Below, piece by piece: positions 42,982 to 52,900 of a stretch of 64,000 nt of DNA. The stretch comes from Bacteroidota bacterium (GTDB taxonomy: Bacteria > Bacteroidota > Bacteroidia > JAFLBG01). How positions within the stretch are numbered: the stretch's first letter is position 1; every line of letters starts with the position of its first letter. The notes below the pieces were generated by a model. It worked only from the letters and a program-made list of their open reading frames with translations, was not told the origin of the DNA and did no database searches. The DNA lies in the NCBI GenBank assembly GCA_017303975.1, contig JAFLBG010000009.1, forward strand, positions 1 through 64,000. Reading direction: 5' to 3'. The translations under genes and the position numbers were made by a program.

Positions 42982-43002
42982 TTAGTGTATTAAATACACT
43001 AA
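42982..43002. repeat. Intergenic palindrome between mraY and murD
   Basis: TTAGTGTAT (42982-42990) and ATACACTAA (42994-43002) form a perfect 9-base inverted repeat around TAA. A related shorter palindrome, TAGTGTA / TACACTA, lies between rsmH and ftsL at 48255-48273. Confidence 0.6.
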
Positions 43003-43014
43003 GTCAATACACTT

Positions 43015-44271
43015 CTAACGAAGTTTTAAGGTTACGATTGTTAATACCGCCAACATTACTCCTATAATTAAAAATCGTGCTACTATTTTTGATTCATGTA
43101 CACCCAGTTTTTGGTAATGATGGTGCAATGGCGACATCTTAAATATTCTACGTCCTTCGCCATACTTATTCTTTGTGTATTTGAAATAACTTACCTGAAT
43201 CATAACAGATAAATTTTCCACTAAAAAAATTCCACATAAAATGGGGATAAGCAATTCCTTACGAATGGCGATTGCAAATACTGCAATGATTCCACCCAAT
43301 GCTAAACTGCCCGTATCTCCCATAAATACTTGCGCAGGAAAAGAGTTGTACCATAAAAAGCCAACGCATGCTCCAACAAAGGCACTCATAAATATTACAA
43401 GCTCTCCGGTATGAGGTATGTACATGATGTTCAAATAATCCGCAAACACCGTATTACCCGACACATATGCCAGAATTCCAAGTGTTACACCAATGATGGC
43501 AGAAGTTCCGGATGCTAAGCCATCTATTCCATCTGTAATATTAGCGCCATTCGATACCGCAGTAACAATTAATATTACAATAGGAATAAAAATCAACCAC
43601 GCCCATTTCTTATAATTTGAACCTAAAAAAGAAAGCACATTTGCATAGTCAAACTCATTATTTTTTACAAATGGAATGGTTGTTTTCATTGATTTAGTGG
43701 CCTCTTCAGCATACACCGGAATTTCCAGGTTTTTCTTTTTTGTAAAATCCTCATCAATCGTGTAAGAGCCTTGACCACTACTTTTTACCTTTTCTTTAAT
43801 TACCACATCCCTGTGAAAGAAAATTACAACACCTACTATAAGTCCAATTCCTATCTGACCTAGAATTTTAAATTTTCCTGCTAAGCCTTTCTTATCTTTT
43901 TTAAATACTTTTATATAATCGTCCAAAAAGCCAATAGAACCAAGCCACACAGTAGATACCAACATTAAGATGATATATATATTATGAAGCTTTGCAAATA
44001 GCAATGTGGGAATTACTATGGCAGCCAAAATCATTAATCCTCCCATTGTTGGAGTACCTTGCTTCTGAACTTGCCCTTGTAAGCCCAAATCTCGAATGGT
44101 TTCGCCAACTTGCTTGTTTTGCAAAAATGTGATAATGCGCTTACCCAATACCATTGATATTAATAGAGATACAATCAATGCCATCGCTGCGCGAAATGAG
44201 ATATACTGAAATACACCTGCTCCGGGCAAATCGTAGTGTTGGTCTAAAAATTTGAATAAATAATAAAACAT
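43015..44271 (-). CDS. mraY: Phospho-N-acetylmuramoyl-pentapeptide transferase
   Basis: MraY moves phospho-MurNAc-pentapeptide to undecaprenyl phosphate, giving lipid I at the inner membrane. The 418-residue protein has about ten membrane segments with [13 protein letters not shown] near 70, [20 protein letters not shown] near 113, [15 protein letters not shown] near 240, [12 protein letters not shown] near 318 and [12 protein letters not shown] near 380. A charged insertion of about 60 residues (near 160-220) is usual in the Bacteroidota form. Its start codon touches the murE stop. Confidence 0.96.
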   Translation of the reverse strand: MFYYLFKFLDQHYDLPGAGVFQYISFRAAMALIVSLLISMVLGKRIITFLQNKQVGETIRDLGLQGQVQKQGTPTMGGLMILAAIVIPTLLFAKLHNIYIILMLVSTVWLGSIGFLDDYIKVFKKDKKGLAGKFKILGQIGIGLIVGVVIFFHRDVVIKEKVKSSGQGSYTIDEDFTKKKNLEIPVYAEEATKSMKTTIPFVKNNEFDYANVLSFLGSNYKKWAWLIFIPIVILIVTAVSNGANITDGIDGLASGTSAIIGVTLGILAYVSGNTVFADYLNIMYIPHTGELVIFMSAFVGACVGFLWYNSFPAQVFMGDTGSLALGGIIAVFAIAIRKELLIPILCGIFLVENLSVMIQVSYFKYTKNKYGEGRRIFKMSPLHHHYQKLGVHESKIVARFLIIGVMLAVLTIVTLKLR

Positions 44272-45734
44272 TATTTAGTTAGTGATTTAAAATTTTCTGT
44301 TAGTACTTGTATGTCATCAAAAGGATGCTTTACTCCTTTTATTTCTTGGTATTTTTCATGCCCCTTACCTGCTACTAAAATGATATCTCCCGGTTTAGCC
44401 AGCATACATGCCGTTTTTATGGCTTCTTTTCTATCTACTATGGTTAATACATTTTTAGTAAACTCTGCGGTTACACCTTTTTTCATCTCCTCAATAATTG
44501 CTTCAGGCTCCTCTGAACGTGGATTATCTGATGTTATAATAATCTTATTACTTCCTTTACAGGCAATAGCAGCCATAATCGGACGCTTTTGTGCATCCCT
44601 ATCTCCTCCACACCCTACAAGGGTTATAACCTGTTCGTTTCCTGTTCGTATATCTTTTATTGTATTCAACACATTTTGCAACGCATCCGGAGTATGTGCA
44701 TAATCAACAATTCCAATCACACCTGATTCAGACCGTACATACTGAAACCTTCCATCAACAGGATTCAAATTACTTAGTGTAGTTAATACATTAACCTTGT
44801 CTTGCTTAAGTAAAATTGCAGTAGCATATACACAGAGTAAATTAGAAGCATTAAAACTTCCAATTAACTTTGTCCACACTTCGGTTCCATCAATATTTAA
44901 TTGTAATCCCGTAAACTGATTCTCTATTACTTTTGCTTTAAAATCGGCCAACGCTCGAATTGAAAAATACTTCTTGATTGCCTTTGTGTTTTGCAGCATA
45001 ACAGATGCATGCGAATCGTCCTTATTAACTAGCGCAAACGCACTGCTATCCAACAAATCAAAAAACTTTTTCTTTGCCTTAATATACTCGTCAAATGTTT
45101 TATGATAATCAAGGTGATCGTGTGTAATATTTGTAAATAAAGCTCCTGCAAATTCGAGTCCTACAATTCTATTTTGAGCAGTTGCATGCGAGCTAACTTC
45201 CATAAAGCAATGTGTACAACCCTTTTCAACCATCTTACGCAACAATTGGTTTATTGCAATTGCATCTGGCGTAGTGTGAGTGGAAGGAATTATATCATTG
45301 TGAATTTGATTCTTGACAGTAGACAGCAATCCTACATGAAATCCGAGTTCTTTAAACAATTGAAACAACAAAGTAGCAACTGTTGTTTTTCCGTTTGTCC
45401 CTGTAACGCCTACTAACTTTAGTTGTTGAGAAGGATTATCATAATAATTTGAAGCAATGTAGCCAAGTGCAAAACTACTATCCTTCACTTTAATGTACGT
45501 TACCGTTTCGTTTATTTGCTCCGGCAATTCTTCGCAAACTATTGCTATTGCTCCTTTTTGTATAGTATCATTTATAAATTTATGTCCATCAACACTTACA
45601 CCTTTTGTGGCAATAAACAAGCTACCTCGTTCTGCAAGTCTAGAATCAAAACAAATAGATGATATGGCTAAATTGGTAGAGCCTACTACATCTATAATTC
45701 CTGCTTTATATAATATGTCTTTTAAAAGTTTCAT
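44271..45734 (-). CDS. murE: UDP-N-acetylmuramoyl-L-alanyl-D-glutamate--2,6-diaminopimelate ligase
   Basis: MurE adds the third stem-peptide residue. The 487-residue ligase has the N-terminal substrate loop [17 protein letters not shown] near 26, the ATP loop [16 protein letters not shown] near 108, [13 protein letters not shown] near 203 and [10 protein letters not shown] near 342. The stretch [10 protein letters not shown] near 404 matches the DNPR motif that marks meso-diaminopimelate specificity, which agrees with dapB being present. It starts 6 bases after the transpeptidase gene. Confidence 0.96.
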   Translation of the reverse strand: MKLLKDILYKAGIIDVVGSTNLAISSICFDSRLAERGSLFIATKGVSVDGHKFINDTIQKGAIAIVCEELPEQINETVTYIKVKDSSFALGYIASNYYDNPSQQLKLVGVTGTNGKTTVATLLFQLFKELGFHVGLLSTVKNQIHNDIIPSTHTTPDAIAINQLLRKMVEKGCTHCFMEVSSHATAQNRIVGLEFAGALFTNITHDHLDYHKTFDEYIKAKKKFFDLLDSSAFALVNKDDSHASVMLQNTKAIKKYFSIRALADFKAKVIENQFTGLQLNIDGTEVWTKLIGSFNASNLLCVYATAILLKQDKVNVLTTLSNLNPVDGRFQYVRSESGVIGIVDYAHTPDALQNVLNTIKDIRTGNEQVITLVGCGGDRDAQKRPIMAAIACKGSNKIIITSDNPRSEEPEAIIEEMKKGVTAEFTKNVLTIVDRKEAIKTACMLAKPGDIILVAGKGHEKYQEIKGVKHPFDDIQVLTENFKSLTK

Positions 45735-45740
45735 ACTTAG

Positions 45741-47873
45741 TTAGGATAGTTCTAGTTCTACTAAAATTCCTTTATTAATTTTTTTTCCGATTTCGATTGA
45801 TTGTTTTACAATTACACCCTTACCCTTTAATCTCACGTGCATCCCTCTATTTTCAAGCAAATACACAACGTCTTTCGCCATCATTCCGGTTAGATTAGGC
45901 ATTACTCCTCTTTTCAAATCTTTTGTAACAACATTAGATGTAAACTCTTTAATGGTAGAATCCCTTAGAACCGGAGCCACCCAATCTCCTTGTGCAAGAG
46001 CTGTTCGTGTTTTACACTTCAATACAGAATAAATAGAATCAATATCTTTTCTGTTTCCACTTTTAGTAAAAGGAGTATTGATGGTTAAAAATTTCTGATT
46101 GTCATTTACAGATTGGTGAATATCAAAACTGGTGGAATAGACCTTGTCGGCTATTTCGCGAAAGATTGGACCAGCCACAACGTTTCCATAATACACATTA
46201 TTAGATGGCGCATTCACCACCACAATGCAAGAATACTTTGGATTTTCAGCCGGAAAATAACCTACAAAAGATGCTTGGTATGTAACGCCACCTGTTTTAT
46301 TTTTTCCATAACCACCTTCTCGCTTTGCAATTTGAGCAGTTCCTGTTTTTCCGGCAATTCGATAAGACGCTGCTTTTAGATTTTTTGCTGTTCCGTTTGA
46401 AACCACGCCTTCCATCATCCTGCGTGCTTGTTCTATTGTAGATTTAGAAGCTACGGATGGATTTATAATGTCTCTTTCAAATTTTTTAATGGATTGTCCT
46501 TCTTTCAAAATTTCTTTTACAAATTGCGGACGAACCATTATTCCATTATTTGCAAACGCATTGTAGAATGCCAAAATATGCAATGGCGTAAGCATCAATT
46601 CATACCCCCGAGACATGGATGGCAATGTAGTACCGTACCAATCTTTATCAGACGTGTTCTTAATCCTAGGCATTGCCTCTCCAGGAATCGAAATTTTGAG
46701 CGGAGCTGTCAAGCCCATTGTTCCTAGTCTGTCGATAAACTTTTGCGGATTTTTTGCGTAGTACTTAAACGCAATCTTTGCTACACCTACGTTTGAGCTT
46801 TGCTCGAAAATTTCTTTTACAGAAACTCTGCTCTTTTCAGGATGGTGCGAATCTTTAATTTCAAGATCATAGAATTTGGCTGAGCCATTTCCAATATCAA
46901 TGGTATCGGTTATATCTATATAACCATCCTCCATTGCAGCTGCAAGTGTTGCAAGCTTAAATGTAGAACCCGGCTCAGTAGCAGCGCCTATAGCGTAATT
47001 AAAACTTTCGGTGTATTTTCCGCTGTCTTGGCGTGTAAGATTTGCAATGGCTCTAATTTCTCCGGTAGCTACCTCCATCAATACAACACATCCATATCCG
47101 GCATTTTGTTTTAATAATTGGGCATGTAGCGCATTCTCTGCTACATCTTGTATATTAATATCTATGGTGGTAATAATATCACAACCGTCTTCCGGCTCTA
47201 CCTCATTCGTATTATTGATAGGCATCCATACACCACCTGCAATTTTTTGCATCAACCGCTGACCGCTAATTCCTTGCAAATAATTATTAAATGCACCTTC
47301 TATCCCAATTGGTTTTGCATCTATTCTATCGTAGCCAATTGTTCTTGCTGCAAGATATTTGAATGGCCGCTCACGCTTATTTGTTTGCACATAAAGCAGA
47401 CCGCCTTTATACCTGCCCAATTTAAATAGAGGAAATTTTTTCAGCTGTTGCAATTCTTTATAGGAAACATCTTTCTTTAATAGTACATATCTGTCTTTCT
47501 GTTTTCTTGCACCAACTAGCAAACGATAGTATTCTTTAGACGTTCTGTCTTTAAATAAATTGGATAAACAAAGTGCGAGTGAATCAACTTTCGATTTAAA
47601 TAATTCATCGCTCAGATAATCGGTATTCACATCCATCCCCACTTCATAGTAAGGGAGTGATGTAGCCAACATGCTACCATCTACATCAAAAATATTTCCT
47701 CTCACGGCATCAATCTTTTTGTAGGCAGTGGTAAGACTTTGCGCTTTCTCTTTCCAATATTCGCCTTCTTTAAATTGGATGATGCAAACTTTGGTTATAA
47801 TAGCAATAGCAAATATGCTAATGCTTATATAAATAAGGTATATCCTCCAAAGTATGTCTTTTCTATCTTCCAA
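45741..47873 (-). CDS. ftsI: Class B penicillin-binding protein (division transpeptidase FtsI) with PASTA domain
   Basis: This 710-residue septal transpeptidase has one N-terminal membrane segment (about 11-30), a dimerisation domain and a penicillin-binding domain. The active-site motifs are Ser-x-x-Lys in EPGSTFKLA (near 298), SSNVG (near 357) and KTGTAQ (near 504). A single PASTA domain (about 655-710, opening MPNLTGMMAKDVVYLL) closes the protein. It cross-links peptidoglycan made by FtsW. It directly abuts the FtsL-like gene upstream. Confidence 0.94.
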   Translation of the reverse strand: MEDRKDILWRIYLIYISISIFAIAIITKVCIIQFKEGEYWKEKAQSLTTAYKKIDAVRGNIFDVDGSMLATSLPYYEVGMDVNTDYLSDELFKSKVDSLALCLSNLFKDRTSKEYYRLLVGARKQKDRYVLLKKDVSYKELQQLKKFPLFKLGRYKGGLLYVQTNKRERPFKYLAARTIGYDRIDAKPIGIEGAFNNYLQGISGQRLMQKIAGGVWMPINNTNEVEPEDGCDIITTIDINIQDVAENALHAQLLKQNAGYGCVVLMEVATGEIRAIANLTRQDSGKYTESFNYAIGAATEPGSTFKLATLAAAMEDGYIDITDTIDIGNGSAKFYDLEIKDSHHPEKSRVSVKEIFEQSSNVGVAKIAFKYYAKNPQKFIDRLGTMGLTAPLKISIPGEAMPRIKNTSDKDWYGTTLPSMSRGYELMLTPLHILAFYNAFANNGIMVRPQFVKEILKEGQSIKKFERDIINPSVASKSTIEQARRMMEGVVSNGTAKNLKAASYRIAGKTGTAQIAKREGGYGKNKTGGVTYQASFVGYFPAENPKYSCIVVVNAPSNNVYYGNVVAGPIFREIADKVYSTSFDIHQSVNDNQKFLTINTPFTKSGNRKDIDSIYSVLKCKTRTALAQGDWVAPVLRDSTIKEFTSNVVTKDLKRGVMPNLTGMMAKDVVYLLENRGMHVRLKGKGVIVKQSIEIGKKINKGILVELELS

Positions 47874-48251
47874 CTAGTTTATTGTATTAATCGTTTTGTC
47901 TTTTATCGTAATTTTTTTGGGAGGCACTACCGACTCCTTCAATCCCATTCCCTCTACCGCTTTTGCTATTTCAGATTGATTTGAAATAGATACTACTTCT
48001 GATTTTGTAGTAATGTATTCCGACTTCAACTCCTTTATTTCATTTGCAACCTTATTCAAGTCTCTTATTTTTTGTTCAGTATAGTATCCGTTTGTGATGT
48101 AACCAAGCGCTATAAGTGCAATAAACAATACGTATGGCAACTGTTTTAATGTATTCTCCTTCGTTAAAAAACTACCACTGAATACAGAAACCAAACCCGA
48201 TACTAATAAAGGGCGTTTGGTTCTTTTCTGTGTAGTTACTTCTTTTTCCAT
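47874..48251 (-). CDS. ftsL: FtsL-like cell division protein
   Basis: The ATG at 48251 gives 125 residues; an ORF extension to 48290 overlaps rsmH and is unlikely. There is a basic cytoplasmic start (KEVTTQKRTKRP), one membrane segment (LPYVLFIALIALGYITNGYY, about 37-56) and a periplasmic coiled-coil region (IRDLNKVANEIKELKSEYIT). This layout, plus the position between rsmH and ftsI, identifies the FtsL family, which is poorly conserved in sequence. FtsL bridges FtsQ/FtsB and the FtsW/FtsI synthase. Confidence 0.8.
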   Translation of the reverse strand: MEKEVTTQKRTKRPLLVSGLVSVFSGSFLTKENTLKQLPYVLFIALIALGYITNGYYTEQKIRDLNKVANEIKELKSEYITTKSEVVSISNQSEIAKAVEGMGLKESVVPPKKITIKDKTINTIN

Positions 48252-48254
48252 ACT

Positions 48255-48273
48255 TAGTGTAAAAAATACACTA
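48255..48273. repeat. Short palindrome between rsmH and ftsL
   Basis: TAGTGTA (48255-48261) and TACACTA (48267-48273) are inverted around five A. The arms match the centre of the palindrome at 42982-43002. Confidence 0.5.
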
Positions 48274-49164
48274 TCTTTTTTTTGCAGCACGAAGCTTGGC
48301 GCTCCGAGCTCTGTTGTTTTTACTAATTTCTTCTTCTGTTGGTATTATTGGCTTTCGAGTTATTACCTCAAATGGAGACAAATCATTCCCATACAAATCC
48401 TTTTCTGCCTCTCCTTCAAACTTCCCCGAACGCATAAAGTCTTTAACTAATCTATCTTCTAAAGAATGGTAAGAAATTACCACCAATCTCCCTCCAGGTC
48501 TCAATACCTGCTGTGCCTGCATCAAAAATTCTTTTAATGCATTTATTTCATCATTTATTTCGATTCGTAGTGCTTGAAATATTTTAGCTAAAAATTGATT
48601 TTCTTTATGTGGTGGAATTACACTGGAAATGGCCGATTTTAAATCGTTTGTGGTTCGAATTTCCGAAACAGCTCTTTTTTGAACAATCATTTTCGCTATT
48701 CGATAAGCCCCATCAACTTCTCCGTACATTCTAAAAAGTTTGGTCAACTTATTTTCATCATACTCATTCAATATTCGTTGAGCACTTAACGGATTATCCG
48801 CATCCATCCGCATATCTAAAACATCATCAAATCGTATGGAAAAGCCTCTTTTAGCCTCATCAAATTGATGGGAAGAAACCCCTAAATCAGCTAGTATGCC
48901 ATCTACCGGAAGAAAATTCAGATACCTTAAAAAATTTTTGAGGTACCTAAAGTTCTGTCTAACAAAAACCAACTGATTGGTCTCTAACACATTTTTAGTT
49001 GCGTCTAAATCTTGGTCGAATCCAATTAACTTTCCTTTATCCAAGTGTGTCAAAATTTCTTTTGCATGTCCGCCACCTCCATAGGTAGCATCCACATAAA
49101 TTCCATCTTTTTGCAAATTCAACGCATCTACTACATCATGTAAAAGAACGGGGATGTGATACAT
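48271..49164 (-). CDS. rsmH: 16S rRNA (cytosine(1402)-N4)-methyltransferase
   Basis: RsmH (MraW) methylates C1402 of 16S rRNA in the decoding centre. The 297-residue enzyme starts MYHIPVLLHDVVDAL and has the SAM motif VDATYGGGGHAKEIL near 24, ADLGVSSHQFDEAKRGFSIR near 91, and the C-terminal VISYHSLEDRLVKDF and NNRARSAKLRAAK stretches. It overlaps the mraZ stop by one base (TAATG), so the two are coupled. Confidence 0.96.
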   Translation of the reverse strand: MYHIPVLLHDVVDALNLQKDGIYVDATYGGGGHAKEILTHLDKGKLIGFDQDLDATKNVLETNQLVFVRQNFRYLKNFLRYLNFLPVDGILADLGVSSHQFDEAKRGFSIRFDDVLDMRMDADNPLSAQRILNEYDENKLTKLFRMYGEVDGAYRIAKMIVQKRAVSEIRTTNDLKSAISSVIPPHKENQFLAKIFQALRIEINDEINALKEFLMQAQQVLRPGGRLVVISYHSLEDRLVKDFMRSGKFEGEAEKDLYGNDLSPFEVITRKPIIPTEEEISKNNRARSAKLRAAKKR

Positions 49165-49634
49165 TATTCTAACTCTTTATCGGTTGAAGACTTATTCCCC
49201 ATAACCTCTTCAGCCAAGGATGCAAAATCTTGAGTATCATCCTTCATGGTTCTTTCGTACTCTTCTTTTGCCCATATTTCAATTCTGTTTGCATAGGCAA
49301 AAAGAATTACTTCATTTTTCATTTCCGCGTACTCGGTCAATCTTTTTGGCAACAAAAATCTATTGATGTTATCCAACTCCACTTCCGTTGCTCCATTCAT
49401 AAACTTTCGTACAAAGTCTCTATTCTTCTTCACGTACAAATTCAACTTATTTACCTCCGCACTAATTATCTGCCATTCGTTAAACGGATAAAGAACCAAG
49501 TGCTTCTCGAAACCACGATTTACCACAAACTTTTCTTGCGCTTCTGGAGAAATCTGTTTTTTCAAACCCGCAGGAAGCACCACTCTGCCCTTTGCATCTA
49601 CTTTACATACATATTCTCCAATGAAGTTTGCCAT
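49164..49634 (-). CDS. mraZ: Transcriptional regulator MraZ
   Basis: MraZ is a double AbrB-like (SpoVT-like) DNA-binding protein that controls its own dcw operon. The ATG at 49634 gives 156 residues starting MANFIGEYVCKVDAKGRVVLP, the family start, with the second repeat at FLLPKRLTEYAEM near 93. An ORF extension to 49685 would run through the operator and is rejected. Three MraZ-box repeats lie 37-63 bases upstream. The C-terminal tail (FASLAEEVMGNKSSTDKELE) is acidic. Confidence 0.94.
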   Translation of the reverse strand: MANFIGEYVCKVDAKGRVVLPAGLKKQISPEAQEKFVVNRGFEKHLVLYPFNEWQIISAEVNKLNLYVKKNRDFVRKFMNGATEVELDNINRFLLPKRLTEYAEMKNEVILFAYANRIEIWAKEEYERTMKDDTQDFASLAEEVMGNKSSTDKELE

Positions 49635-49971
49635 ATTTTCTAGTGACTTTACGAAAATAGAAAAAATATTCCCACATTTTACCACTTCATACCACTTTGT
49701 TGAAAACTTTTTTAAACAACTGATTTTTAATAGCTTTTTTGAATGAAATTAAATGTGATGTGTATTTAATTTATACTTGCAAACGCTTAAAAAGACTAGA
49801 ATTTTCATTTTTCACATTTAAAAGGTAAAAAGTGGGAAAGTTGAAAGCGAGTCAATTCATAAGAGCAAAAAAAACAGGCTTCAAAACCAAAGAATTAGCA
49901 AAAGTTTGGTATTGCTTTTTGTCGATTAAACAGGTATATTTAAGAGGATTGTAAATATTGTATTATAGAGC
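49635..49971. promoter_or_regulatory. Divergent intergenic region between mraZ and the SprB-repeat gene
   Basis: This 337-base AT-rich region holds the MraZ boxes (49671-49697), a possible minus-strand -7 box TATTTTCG (49659-49652) for mraZ, and for the rightward gene ATTG (49911-49914), a 20-base spacer and TATATTTA (49935-49942), 7 of 8 to TAnnTTTG. A 40-codon ORF opened by GTG at 49832 was seen but is not supported. Nothing else is evident. Confidence 0.4.
49671..49697 (-). promoter_or_regulatory. MraZ-box operator (three repeats) of the dcw operon
   Basis: Read on the minus strand, AAGTGGT (49697-49691), AAGTGGT (49687-49681) and ATGTGGG (49677-49671) repeat every 10 bases with 3-base spacers. 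This fits the AAGTGG[T/G]-N3 repeats described for MraZ in Mycoplasma, and the GTGGG-type repeats in other bacteria. The array lies just upstream of mraZ, so autoregulation of the cluster is expected. Confidence 0.8.
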
Positions 49972-52900
49972 GTGTATAGTAGGCTTAAAAAAGGTATTAT
50001 TTTTTTTCTTTTTGTCATTTTTGCCTTATCAGGCAGCGGGTTGCTCCATGCCCAAAAGGAAGCTAATTTTTGGTATTTTGGACAAAAGCAAAATGGACTA
50101 GATTTTACCAGCTTCCCACCGTCTGTAATTTCAAACGGGAAGCATGGTGCGCCTCCGTCTCCGCAGGTAGTAGATAATATAGCAAGCATTAGTAATGCCC
50201 AAGGTAATTTATTGTTCTATACCGATGGTATAACCGTTTGGGATAAGAGTCACAACCAAATGCCCAATGGGACAGGACTCTTAGGGTGCAACGGAAGTAC
50301 GTGTGTGAATTTGACTCAGCAAGTTTTAATTCTTAAAAAACCCGGTCCAAATACTATTTACTATATATTTTACATACATCAAGCTGCAGGCCCACCCACG
50401 AGTCTGTCTCTTTACTATTCTGAGGTGGATATGGCTGCAACAGTAAATGGGGGCTTAGGGGATGTTGTTGCCACATCTAAAAACACATTGGTTTATTCGG
50501 GTACCACTCAAAAGCTTGCCGCAGTAAAACACGCTAACTGTCAAGACATTTGGGTTGTTTCCCACGAAGCAGCAACTTCATCATCAAACACAAACAAATA
50601 CAGAAGTTATCTTTTAACATCCTCCGGACTTAACTTAATTCCTACCATTAGCCCTGTAGGCACTACATTTACAGCCACCAACCCTTATGCTGCCGGCCAA
50701 TTAAAAATTTCCCCAACCGGCTTCAAACTTGCTCTTGCAGGTAAGCAAAACGTAGGCTCATTAGTTGATTTGTGTGATTTTAATCCTGCAACAGGTGCGG
50801 TTACCAATGCGCAAACTATACCTGTACCAGGTGCTTTCGGGGTAGAATTTTCTCCGAACGGAAAATACTTGTACGCAGCAGGTTTAGGCACAGGCGCTAG
50901 CAAAAATATATTTCAAGTGGATGTTTGTGCAACTACACCTACTTTAACCATAGTCGGCACGAGTGCGGATAATGTTGGATCCCTCCAATTGGGTCCGGAC
51001 AAAAAAATATATGTATGTAGGGTTAACACCAAAAACATAGGTGTAATTAATCAACCAAACAGTGCCGGTGTTGCTTGTAACTATGTGGACAATGGAGTTA
51101 CAGGGCTTACCGTTAATTTGTATCAAGGATTAACGAGCTTTATAGCTAGTTATTTTAAGGATACTGTTCCGAGATACACTTACACAACAAACTGCTTAAA
51201 CTATTCATTTACATCTCCACCTTCTTCTTGTGCCTATAAAATAACTAGCTATAATTGGAATTTTGGAGATCCTGCTTCTGGGCTAAACAACACATCCGTA
51301 TCGGCAAATCCCACACACACCTTTACTATTCCGGGCAATTACACGGTAAAACTAATTCTAAATGGATGTGCAGATACACTATCGCAAATTATTAATGTTA
51401 CAGCATGTCCACTAATTCCAACTATTACAGCTACTAATCCAATCTGTCCTGGAGCTTGTAGTGTGGTGTCCGCTTCCGTTACAGGTGGCTCCCCACCTTA
51501 TACATACAACTGGTCTCCTAATATTGGCTCAGGAGTCGGCCCTTACAATGTTTGCCCTACAGTCACAACAGTATATACAGTTAGTGTAAGCGATGCCGCT
51601 TTAACTTCTACAGTTACCTCTTTTACTGTAACCGTACATCCTCAAACCGTTGCAAATTTAACAACCTCAACTATTACATGCAGTGGCTTTCCCAATGGCT
51701 CTATAACGGCAACTCCCGGTGTTGGCCCAGGACCTTACTCATATACATGGCAGCCAAGTGGTGCTACAACAGCTGCTATAAGTGGGTTAGGTGCAAATAC
51801 GTATACAGTTACAATAAAAGATGCGAATAATTGTACAACAAAAACGACCGCTACAATTACAGCACCACCTCCTTTAACTTTAAATACCAACATATCTGCA
51901 ACGGTGAGCTGCTTTAATGGAAGCAATGGTTCTATTGCAGCGGTTGCCTCAGGAGGAGTTGGAAGCTACACCTACGTTTGGTCAACCGGACAATCTACAA
52001 TTACAGCATCTACATTAAATGTTCATTCAAATTTAAGTGCCGGAACTTTTAGTGTTACAGTAACCGATGGAAATGGTTGTAGCTCAACAAAAGTGCGTAC
52101 AATTACGCAACCTTCAACAGCGCTATCTTTAAGTCTAACAGTAAACAATCATGTTTCCTGTGCAGGTGGAAGTAATGGAGCTGCAACAGCAAGTGCCTCC
52201 GGTGGTACAGGGGCATATACATTTACTTGGAGCAATGCAAGTAATACTGCATCAGCAACCGGATTGTCGGCTGCAATTTATTCTGCTACCGTTAGAGATG
52301 CGAATGGGTGCTCTGTAACTGGCACTATAAGCATTACAGAGCCGCCAGCTTCAATAAGTGCTTCAGCAAATGTTGTAAGCAATGTATCTTGTTTTAACGG
52401 ATCTAATGGCTCTGCAACTGCTGTACCTGCCGGTGGTGTCGGCTCATATACATACAGTTGGTCTAATGCTGCAACAAGCGCAACTGTTACTACACTAAAT
52501 GCAAGTACTCATACCGTAACTATTACCGATTCCAACGGATGCGCTGCATCAGCCACTGTGGCTGTTTCGCAGCCTTCGCTTGCTGTAGTAGCAACAACAT
52601 CTTTAACAAGCAATGTGCTTTGCTTTGGAGGAAATACAGGAAGTGGAAGTGCTGCTGCCTCCGGAGGTACAGGACCATACACTTTCGTCTGGTCTAATTC
52701 AACTAGCGGAAGTACCGCAAATAGCCTGTTAGCAAATACATACACCGTAACGGTTACCGATGCTAACAATTGTTCCGATACGGAAACGTTGGTTATTACC
52801 CAGCCTGCTCAAGCGCTAACAACTAGTGCGATACAAACTCAAAGCGTAGGCTGTGTAGGAGGGAGTAATGGTATTGCAACCGCTAATGCAGTTGGTGGAA

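Noticed and set aside
49635-49685. Longer start of MraZ
   Set aside because: It would translate through the MraZ boxes and add residues absent from the family, whose proteins begin at the MANFIGEY position.
49832-49954. A 40-codon ORF opened by GTG upstream of the SprB-repeat gene
   Set aside because: No recognisable domain, no ATG, and it runs through the candidate promoter of the next gene; probably chance.
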